Of a DNA stretch of 64,000 nucleotides, positions 34,386 to 43,400 are shown in pieces. The DNA comes from Nitrospirota bacterium (GTDB taxonomy: Bacteria; Nitrospirota; Thermodesulfovibrionia; Thermodesulfovibrionales; UBA6898). How positions within the stretch are numbered: position 1 is the first letter of the stretch; each line of letters starts with the position of its first letter. A program made the position numbers and the translations under genes. A model generated the notes under the pieces. That model worked only from the letters and a program-made list of their open reading frames with translations. It was not told the DNA's origin and did not search any database. The stretch is from NCBI GenBank assembly GCA_004321925.1, contig SCQH01000082.1, positions 1-64,000 of the forward strand. The letters run 5' to 3'.

Positions 34386-35279
34386 TCAGACAAGTCTTCT
34401 GCTGATCAGCGGCTCGAGCGTGGCCGCTATCCTGCCTTTATCGAAGATCGTCACCTTTCCGGTGCTCTCAGAGACCACGACCGCGACCGCCTCTGTTTTG
34501 CGCGTCATACCGGCTGCCGAGCGGTGGCGTGAGCCCAGTCCCCGCAACTGCTTGGCAGAGGCCCTCTCCGCATCGAGGTTGCGTCCTGCCGCCTCGACAA
34601 TGCCGCTGCCCGAGATGATGATGGCCCCGTCGAGCTGGGCCAGTTCCTTGATGCTCTCGACGACCTCGGGCCGGGTTATCGAGCGTTCTTTTGCCGGATA
34701 TCCCTTGAAGGGGTTAAAGACAAGCTGGTGAGACGTCTTCATCACGGCCTCCTCATCACCGATGACAAAGGTGGTGCCGACCGATTTCCCTTCCCTCCCG
34801 AGGGCGCCGATATCAAGTGCAATATCGATGACGGCCGTAATGACCGGGAAGGCCCTGTTGTTGATCAGGTCATCCACCCTGAACGGGAATTCCTCGCTCC
34901 AGGAATGGGCAAGGTCGTGGATGGTGATGGTGTCCAGATGCTTCTTCCCTGAGGGGCCGAGCACGCAGATGACCTTGCTCTCAATAGTGATAAAGCCCTG
35001 AAGGACCCCCTGGAGAAAGGCGTATTTTATCCGGGAGAAGCGCGTCTGGTTGCCTGACCAGCTCCTGATGACCTGCGCCGGTCTTCCCCCTGCCTCAAGG
35101 ATGGCAACGGGAAGCTGCTGCGGGACCACCAGGACGATCGAAGGGTCTCCGGCAGCCTTTGTCCTGAGGAACCACCGGCATTCAGCGGCAGAGTCCAGGA
35201 ACAGAAAAAGCCTCTCGCTCCCTGTTTCCCGTGCCAGCGACAGCGCATGGCTGATTATCGTCAGTCTGTGGTCTTTCAT
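34386..35279 (-). CDS. Diadenylate cyclase, CdaZ/DacZ-type
   Basis: A 297-residue soluble protein. The C-terminal DisA_N (DAC) domain has both catalytic motifs, DGA (217-219, in AQLDGAIIISGSG) and RHR (251-253, in LRGLGSRHRSAAGMT), so it should condense two ATP to c-di-AMP. The N-terminal 130 or so residues (LSLARETGSERLFLFLDSAA, then VLVVPQQLP) resemble the pyruvate-kinase C-terminal-like domain found in archaeal DacZ/CdaZ, not the membrane helices of CdaA or the helix-hairpin domains of DisA. It is first in the minus-strand block, divergent from dinG by 56 bp. Confidence 0.85.
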   Translation of the reverse strand: MKDHRLTIISHALSLARETGSERLFLFLDSAAECRWFLRTKAAGDPSIVLVVPQQLPVAILEAGGRPAQVIRSWSGNQTRFSRIKYAFLQGVLQGFITIESKVICVLGPSGKKHLDTITIHDLAHSWSEEFPFRVDDLINNRAFPVITAVIDIALDIGALGREGKSVGTTFVIGDEEAVMKTSHQLVFNPFKGYPAKERSITRPEVVESIKELAQLDGAIIISGSGIVEAAGRNLDAERASAKQLRGLGSRHRSAAGMTRKTEAVAVVVSESTGKVTIFDKGRIAATLEPLISRRLV

Positions 35280-35335
35280 ATGCTTATCCCTAGTATACTA
35301 CACATTTTTTTTCATGAGATGTATTACATTAAGAG

Positions 35336-37234
35336 ATGCCGGAGCATGCCAACGACGAAGCGGTTCAGCAGGGGAACCTTGCTCATGAAGCAGAGCTTTT
35401 CCTGAATGAGACCGTCCTGCCGGCCCTGCCCGAACATGAGGTGAGGGCCTCGCAGACGGCCATGATGGCGGCCTGTTCCGGGACGATTCGGGACGGCGGC
35501 ATCCTGCTGGCCGAATCAGGCACCGGCACCGGCAAGACCTTTGCCTATCTCATCCCCCTGATACTCTCGGGCCGGAAGGCCATTATCACGACCCGCACGA
35601 AAAATCTGCAGGAGCAGCTGGTCTCGAAGGACCTGGCCTTTTTATCAACCCTCAGGCAGTTCAGCTATGCCATTGCCAAGGGCCGCAGCAATTATCTCTG
35701 CCTGCGGCGGTTGAGGGCATTCAGTCCGCAGAACGAGGATGAGGATATGACCCTGAAGGCCCTTCGGGCATGGTCAGAGGAGACTGAATCAGGCGACCTC
35801 GGGGAGTTGAGGGAGAGACGCTCACCGCTCCTCGACAGGGTCTGCTCTGACGGGGACGCCTGCAAAAAGATGAACTGCGGTTTCTACCGGGAATGCCACT
35901 ATTTCAGAGCGCGCAGGAAGTGGGAGCTGTCGCAGATCATCGTGGCCAACCATGCCCTGCTTGCCGTCAATGCGATGATGACCGAGGAGTCTGCGATACT
36001 CCCCCAGGCAGAGGTCCTGGTGGTGGATGAAGGGCATGCCCTCGACAACGCGCTCTCCGACCAGATCGGCATCAATCTTTCACGCCAGAGGGCAGAGAGC
36101 CTTCTGAACCGGTTCCTCAGGCTCGACGAACGGGGGGCCTATAAGGGCCTGCTCTCGAGGACTCCGAGCCTCTTCGGGCCGGTCGAGGCGCTCAGGGAGT
36201 CTTTGGGCCTCCTCTGGAACAGGGTGGCCCAGGCATATAAGAACAGGACAATGATACAGGACCTCTCTGTCATGGAGGCCCACCTGCTTGAGAATGCCGA
36301 GGCGATACGCAGCCTTGCCGGCGCTATAAAGGCCTCTGCCCTCGGGCTTTTCGAGGAGGACGAGGAGCTCGAGATGGCCGGGGCGCTCGCAAAACTGGCC
36401 GCCTTTGCCGATGAGATGGAGCTGTATACGCAGGCGAGGGCAGGGTACGTCCGGTGGGCCGAGATCGAGGAACGAAAGGTCAGCCTCAGGATGGCCCCGG
36501 TCTATCCGAAGGAGTTTGTGAAGGACAATATCCTCCCCGGGTACCGGTCGCTCATTCTTACATCGGCGACGCTTTCGGTCTGCGGGGATTTCAGTCTGAT
36601 CCAGACCGTCCTGGGGCTCGAAGAGGCGGCGCGCCTCTCGCTGCCGTCGCCGTTTGACATGCGGCAGCAGGTCTCTGTCAGGGTGAGCAGGGGCATCAAC
36701 CTGAGGGAGGACGAAGGGGCCGCGATGAAGCTTGCAGCGGTTATCACGGCGGAGGCCGAAAAAGCGGACGGGGGGATGCTTGTCCTCTTCACCTCCCGGG
36801 CCAGCATGAACAGGACCTGGGACCTGGCCTCCGGGAGGCTGCAGGAGCTGGGGGTCTGCCCCATGCTGCAGGGGGATATCCCCAACAGGGCCATGCTTGA
36901 AGCCATGCGGGAGAGCACCAACAGCGTCATATTCGGTCTGGACTCTTTCTGGGAGGGGGTCGATGTGAAGGGGGATGCCCTGAAATGCCTGATCATCGCG
37001 AAACTGCCCTTTGAGGTCCCGACCGAGCCGATGGTCCTTGCGCGGATGGAAGAGATCCGGAGGTCCGGAGGAAACCCTTTTAATGACTATTCCCTGCCCC
37101 GGGCCATCCTGAAGTTCAAACAGGGCTTCGGCAGGCTGATACGCTCGGCCCAGGACACGGGCAGGGTGGTCATCTGCGACGACCGGATCGAGACAAAGCA
37201 GTACGGCCGGAAGTTCATGGAGAGCATCTACTGA
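35336..37234 (+). CDS. dinG: DinG/XPD-family ATP-dependent DNA helicase
   Basis: A 632-residue superfamily-2 helicase. Walker A is in AESGTGTGKTFAYL (about residues 59-70), motif Ia in TRTKNLQEQL, an Fe-S-type cysteine set in CLRRLRAF and CSDGDACKKMNCGFYRECHY (about 120-190), the DEGH box in VVDEGHALDN, and motif VI in KQGFGRLIRSAQDTGRVVI near the C-terminus. DinG-type enzymes unwind 5'-3', resolve R-loops and G-quadruplexes. It is shorter than E. coli DinG and close to the YoaA/bacterial XPD group. The start was taken as ATG 35336. Confidence 0.9.
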   Translation: MPEHANDEAVQQGNLAHEAELFLNETVLPALPEHEVRASQTAMMAACSGTIRDGGILLAESGTGTGKTFAYLIPLILSGRKAIITTRTKNLQEQLVSKDLAFLSTLRQFSYAIAKGRSNYLCLRRLRAFSPQNEDEDMTLKALRAWSEETESGDLGELRERRSPLLDRVCSDGDACKKMNCGFYRECHYFRARRKWELSQIIVANHALLAVNAMMTEESAILPQAEVLVVDEGHALDNALSDQIGINLSRQRAESLLNRFLRLDERGAYKGLLSRTPSLFGPVEALRESLGLLWNRVAQAYKNRTMIQDLSVMEAHLLENAEAIRSLAGAIKASALGLFEEDEELEMAGALAKLAAFADEMELYTQARAGYVRWAEIEERKVSLRMAPVYPKEFVKDNILPGYRSLILTSATLSVCGDFSLIQTVLGLEEAARLSLPSPFDMRQQVSVRVSRGINLREDEGAAMKLAAVITAEAEKADGGMLVLFTSRASMNRTWDLASGRLQELGVCPMLQGDIPNRAMLEAMRESTNSVIFGLDSFWEGVDVKGDALKCLIIAKLPFEVPTEPMVLARMEEIRRSGGNPFNDYSLPRAILKFKQGFGRLIRSAQDTGRVVICDDRIETKQYGRKFMESIY

Positions 37235-37483
37235 TACCCGGCAGCCGTCTCCCGGTCCTTTCGAACCTGCAGGGCGGTTATGTGGTATACTACCAGTGAG
37301 ATATACAGCCCCTCATGCATTCTTTAATGAATGATCCCACTATGCTTCCATTAGCGGCTACACTCTCTTTCAGACACAGGGTCCCCATTCTATAAGTCCG
37401 CATGCCGTTTTTTCACGGGACCACATAACCATTTTTCATAAGCGCTCAGCCGTCAGCACTCGTCTGTCAACGGGAGATGCACT
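37235..37483. other. Intergenic region before the glucan synthase gene
   Basis: This stretch holds an 11-bp perfect inverted repeat with a long spacer (ggttatgtggt at 37276-37286, accacataacc at 37420-37430). I see no gene or clear promoter hexamers. The two arms could form a long-range operator or leader structure for ndvB. Confidence 0.45.
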
Positions 37484-40400
37484 ATGCGAGGCCATCGACA
37501 GATCAGGCATTGCGCACCCATAGTTCCGGGGATACAATATCAATGTAAGGAGCCCTCAATAGTGAAGAAGAGCAGCAAGACCATTCTCGGAAGTCTGCCG
37601 CATCTGCGTGCGGGCCTCCGCGGGACCGACCTGGCAGCAAAGTGCGCCGTCTATGAGCCACCACTGCGCGCGGAACTTTTCAGCAGCGACCAGATGGAGC
37701 AGCATGGCAGGACCCTGGCCGGCTTGCACAGACTGAGCCCGGAATATCTCCCGGATAAACTTCTGGCGCGGCTGGCAGAAAACGAAGGCATTCTGACCGG
37801 GACACGCCGCCTGCTGATGGAGGCGCTGACGACCGACCGGAAGATCACGCCTGCAGGCGACTGGCTGCTCGATAACTTTTACCTGATCGAAGAACAGATA
37901 CGCACGGCCAGGAGACATCTGCCGGAGGGATACAGCCGGGAGCTGCCCCGTCTGCGGGACGGTCTGTCCGCTGGACTTCCTCGGGTGTACGACATTGCCC
38001 TGGAGACGATATCCCACAGCGACGGCCGGATAGATCCGCAGGGTCTCAGCAGGTTCGTTGCGGCCTACCAGACAGTCACCTCCCTGAAGCTCGGAGAATT
38101 GTGGGCCATCCCGATCATGCTGCGGCTCGCGCTGATCGAGAACCTCCGGAGGGTCGGGGCCCGGATCGCCGCCGACCGGCTCGACCGCAACCAGGCCGAT
38201 CACTGGGCCGACCGGATCACCGAAATGGCCGTGAAGGACCCCAAGAGCCTGATACTGGTCATCGCGGACATGGCGCGTTCGAATCCGCCGCTGAAGGGCG
38301 CGTTCGTTGCGGAATTTGCCCACCGGCTCCAGGGACAGGGGCCTGCCCTGGCAATGCCGCTCACCTGGCTCGAACAGCGGCTTTCAGAATGCAGCCTGAC
38401 GATCGACCATCTCGTCCAGTCGGAGAACCAGCAGCAGGCGGCCGACCAGGTCTCGATGAGCAACAGCATCGGCAGTCTCCGGTTCCTCGGTACGATGGAC
38501 TGGCGCGAGTTCGTCGAGACAATGAGCATCGTCGAGCAGACCCTGCGTGAGGACCCGGCAGGTGTATACGGCAGTATGGATTTTGCCACCCGCGACCGCT
38601 ACCGCCATGTGGTGGAAAGGCTCTCCAAGAACGGCCGCCTGCCTGAAAGCGACGTGGCGGCCGAAGCGGTGCGGCTTGCGGCCGGAAGCAGGGAGAAAAA
38701 AGAGGCTGACCGGGGCGGAGATATCCGCAAGGCCCATGTCGGCTACTACCTGATCGATAAGGGTCTGCCGCAGCTCGAAGAGCTGGCAGGCCTGCGCCTG
38801 TCTGTCTTCGGGTCCCTTCGTAAGATGAGTTCACGCTTCCCCCTGCTCCTTTATCTGGGCCCTGTCACGCTCCTGACGGCGCTCTTCACCGGCGGGTTGC
38901 TTGCGAAGGCGCATGAAGACGGCTTGCCCGGCTGGCTGCTTATGACGACCGGTATCCTCTCAGTCATCTGTACAAGTCAGCTGGCGGTTGCGCTCGTGAA
39001 TTGGCTTGCCACCCTGCTGGTCAGTCCGAAGCCTCTGCCCCGGATGGACTTCTCCAAGGGCATTCCCCGCGAAGCGCGTACCCTCACCATCGTCCCGACC
39101 ATGCTCACGGGCAGCCAGGGCATCGAGGACCTGATCGAGGCCCTGGAGGTCAGGTTCCTGGCAAATCGCGACGAGAACCTGCTGTTCGGGTTGCTGACCG
39201 ATCTGCGGGATGCGTCAGAGGAAACCCTGCCGGAGGACGGACCGCTTCTGCTGCTTGCGAGTCAGAGGATAGAAGAACTGAATGAAAAGTACGGCAGTGC
39301 AGAAGGTGATCTCTTCTTCCTTTTTCACCGGCCGCGGAGATGGAATGCACGGGAGAGGGTCTGGATGGGTTACGAGCGCAAGAGGGGCAAGCTTGCGGAC
39401 CTGAATGCCTTATTGCGCGGCGCTGCTGAAGGCCGCTTTTCGCTCATAGTCGGTGATACCGGCATCTTGTCAGGCGTTAGGTACGTGATCACCCTGGACA
39501 CGGACACCCAACTGCCTCGCGATTCGGCGCGGCAGTTCGTGGGGGCCATGGCGCACCCGCTGAACCGGCCGCTCTACGACGAGGACAGACAGCGCGTCGT
39601 CGCCGGGTACGGCATCCTTCAGCCGCGTGTCGGGGTGAGCCTGCCCGGCACGAACCGCTCGCGGTATGCGCGCATATACGGGAGCGATCCCGGCATCGAT
39701 CCTTACACGCGTGCGGTCTCGGATGTCTACCAGGACCTCTTCGGTGAAGGTTCTTTTATCGGCAAGGGGATCTATGAGGTCGACGCCTTCGAGCGGGCGC
39801 TGGCCGGACGTTTTCCGGAGAACCGGATCCTCAGCCACGACCTTATCGAGGGGTGCTACGGCCGCGCAGGACTTTTAAGCGACGTCATGGTATACGAGGA
39901 GTATCCCTTCCGCTATAGTGATGATGTGAGCCGCCGGCACCGCTGGATCCGCGGGGACTGGCAGCTTCTGCGCTGGCTGTTTCCCGGAGTCCCGGGCCCT
40001 GACGGGCGGCGCCTGAAGAACCCTCTTTCCCTGCTCTCCCGCTGGAAGCTCTTCGACAACCTCCGGCGCAGCCTCGTGCCGGCGGCCCTGACGCTTCTCC
40101 TGCTGCTGGGCTGGACGGTCATGTCATCGCCCTGGTTCTGGACCAGTGCGGCTCTGGGGATCATTCTTATTCCCTCTCTGATGACCTCTGCCCTGGACCT
40201 GCTGAGGAAGCCTGACGACCTGCTTTTCGGGCAGCACCTTGCCGGCGTCGGCCGCTCCTTCGCCAGGCATTTTGTGCAGGTTCTCCTGGGGCTTGCCTGT
40301 CTTCCGTATGAGGCGTTCTTCAGCCTGGATGCGGTCCTGCGTACTGCATGGAGAATGCTGATCAGCCGGAAGCGGCTCCTTGAGTGGAGTCCGTCAGGCG

Positions 40401-43400
40401 ATCCGGACCGGAAGGGCCGCAGTTCACGCATGGGTGGTCTCTCCGAAGCTTTCCGGACGATGTGGTTCGCCCCTTTTCTTACCGCGGCGGCGGTGACCTG
40501 TCTGGCGCTGTTCTATCCAGCTGCCCTGGCAGCTGCACTGCCCATATTGATCCTCTGGTTTGCCTCGCCCGTAATTGCGTGGCTGATCAGCCGACCGCTG
40601 GCCCGCATCGAGGCGCGGCTCATGCCTGAGCAGACCGTCTTCCTCCAGAGGCTTTCCCGAAAGACCTGGGCCTTCTTTGAGACCTTTGTCGGTCCCCAGG
40701 AACATTGGCTGCCGCCCGACAATTATCAGGAGGAGCCCGCAGCTGTCATTGCTCACCGCACGTCCCCGACCAATATGGGACTGGCGCTGCTGGCGAATCT
40801 GTCCGCCCATGACTTCGGCTATATTTCGACACAGCAGCTCATCGAACGTACGGCGAATACCCTCTCCACGATGGAGTCTTTGGAGCGCTACCGGGGCCAC
40901 TTCTATAACTGGTATGACACGCAGTCTCTGAAACCTTTGCCGCCCAAATACGTTTCGACCGTGGACAGCGGGAACCTTGCAGCCCATCTGCTTACGCTGC
41001 GGCAGGGGCTTCTGGCTCTCCCCGCTCAGAATATTCTCGGTCCGCGGGTCTTTGACGGGCTCCGCGACACACTCGGGCTTTTGCAGGATGCCGTGGCAGA
41101 CGCGGGAATTGAAGCAGATGTCCCGGCCCTGCTTGCAGAAGTCCGGAAAGAACTGGGATCCGCATGCACGACCCGACCGGCTTCGCCTGCGGCGGCCCGG
41201 CTTGTCCTTGAGCAGCTCTCAGGGCATGCCGGGGAGGCGCTTTCCAGGATCTGTGGTCCGGATGACGGCCCTGAGGACCAGCCGGAGAACCAGGCAGTAT
41301 GGTGGGCGCGCGCCTTTGCCGGACAATGCCGGGCAATGCTCGATGAGCTGACGCTCTTCGCCCTGCCGGAGTTTAGCGGCCTGGAGGAGATCCCGACGCT
41401 CCGCGAACTGGCACTCAGCGGGGACGATTCGGCCGCATGGAGGATGACGGCCATCGAAAAGCTCGTGATGCTCTGCGGCGAACTCAGCCGGATGGATTAC
41501 GACTTCCTGTTCGACAAGGCCAGTCATCTGCTGGTCATCGGCTACAACGTCGACAGCCGGAGGCGCGACACGAGCTACTACGACCTGCTGGCCTCTGAGG
41601 CGAGGCTCTGCAGTTTCGTCGCGATCGCCCAGGGACAACTGCCGCAGGAGAGCTGGTTCGCCCTGGGGCGGCTGCTGACGAATGCCGGCGGGGAGCCGAT
41701 CCTTGTTTCCTGGAGCGGTTCGATGTTCGAATATCTCATGCCGATGCTGGTAATGCCGACGTACGAACGCACGCTGCTCGATGAGACCTGCAAGGCCGCG
41801 GTTGCCAGGCAGATCGAGTATGGGAGAAAGCGCGGGGTGGCCTGGGGCATTTCGGAATCCGGCTACAACACGATCGACGCCCAGCACAACTACCAGTACC
41901 GCGCCTTCGGCGTACCCGGTCTCGGGCTCAAACGCGGCCTTGCGGACGACCTGGTCATTGCACCTTATGCCTCGGCGCTCGCGCTGATGGTGGCGCCCGA
42001 GGAGGCCTGCCAAAACCTGCAGCGGCTCGCTGGGGAAGGGGCCGAAGGGAAATACGGTTTCTATGAGGCGGTCGATCATACGCCTTCGCGTCTGCCGCGC
42101 CGGCAGTCGAGCGCCGTGGTCCGGTCCTTTATGGCCCATCACCAGGGCATGAGCTTTCTCTCCCTGGCCTACCTGCTTTTGGACCGTCCGATGCAGAAAC
42201 GTTTTGAGGCGGACCCTCTGTTCCAGGCAACCACGCTGCTGCTCCAGGAGCGTGTGCCGAGGGCCACGGGCTTCTATTCGCAGACCGCCGACAATGCAGA
42301 AGCACATACGTCTTCCACCGGGGCGGAGACCTCGGTGCGCTCATTTAAGGGTCCGGACTCGCCGTTTCCGCAGGTGCAGCTGCTCTCCAACGGCCGGTAT
42401 CACGTGATGATCACGAATGCCGGCGGCGGCTACAGCCGATGGAAGGAGACGGCGGTCACACGCTGGGGCGAAGACAGCACCCGCGACAGCGCCGGAACGT
42501 TCTGTTATATCCGTGAGACGGCAGGCGGGGAGTTCTGGTCGGCGGCATTTCAGCCGACGCTCAAACGCCCGAAGAAATATGAGGCAATATTCTCCGAAGG
42601 CCGGGCGGAGTTTCGCCGCCGGGACCTTGACTTCGAAACACATACCGAGATCGCTGTTTCTCCCGAGGATGATATCGAGCTGCGCCGGGTCACGATCACC
42701 AACCGCGGCCGGACACGCAGGGAGATTGAGGTCACGAGTTACGCGGAGGTCGTCCTTGCGCCTTCAGCTTCGGACGCGCTGCATCCGGCATTCAGCAACC
42801 TTTTCGTCCAGACGGAGATCATCGGGCAGCGGCAGGCCATCCTCTGCACCCGCCGCCCCCGCTCCATCGAGGAACCCTCGCCATGGATGTTCCACCTGAT
42901 GGCCGTCCACGGGGCGGAACCCGGCGAAGTGTCCTATGAGACCGACCGCATGCGGTTCATCGGCCGCGGAAGGACCGTTGCCGACCCCCAGGCCCTCAGT
43001 TTGCCCGCCGGTTCAGAGAACATGACCAGGCCTGAGGAGCTCTCCGGCGGAGAGGGTTCGGTGCTCGATCCGATCGTTTCCATACGGTATCGCATGGTCC
43101 TCGAGCCGGAAGGCTCGGCAACAATAAATATTGTGACCGGTATCGGTGAGGACCGGGACATCTGCATGGGCCTCGTGGAGAAATACCAGGACAGGCATCT
43201 CGCCGACCGCGTCTTCGAACTTGCCTGGACACACAGCCAGGTGCTCCTGCGGCAGATCAACGCTACCGAGGCCGATGCACAGCTCTATGGCCGCCTTGCC
43301 GGCCCGGTGATCTACGCCAATGCTTCGCTGCGCGCCGATCCGGGCATTATCAGCGCAAACCGCCGCGGGCAATCGGGCCTGTGGGGCTACTCCATCTCCG

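Noticed and set aside
35336-37234. Classification as a DNA polymerase III epsilon-DinG fusion
   Set aside because: There is no N-terminal exonuclease domain; the protein begins close to the helicase Walker A region.
37484-37562. Treating the first 26 codons of the glucan synthase as certainly non-coding
   Set aside because: ATG 37484 and GTG 37562 both have plausible ribosome-binding sites, so the start cannot be settled from sequence alone.
41219-42307. 362-codon minus-strand frame inside the glucan synthase gene
   Set aside because: Antisense shadow of ndvB; no recognisable product.
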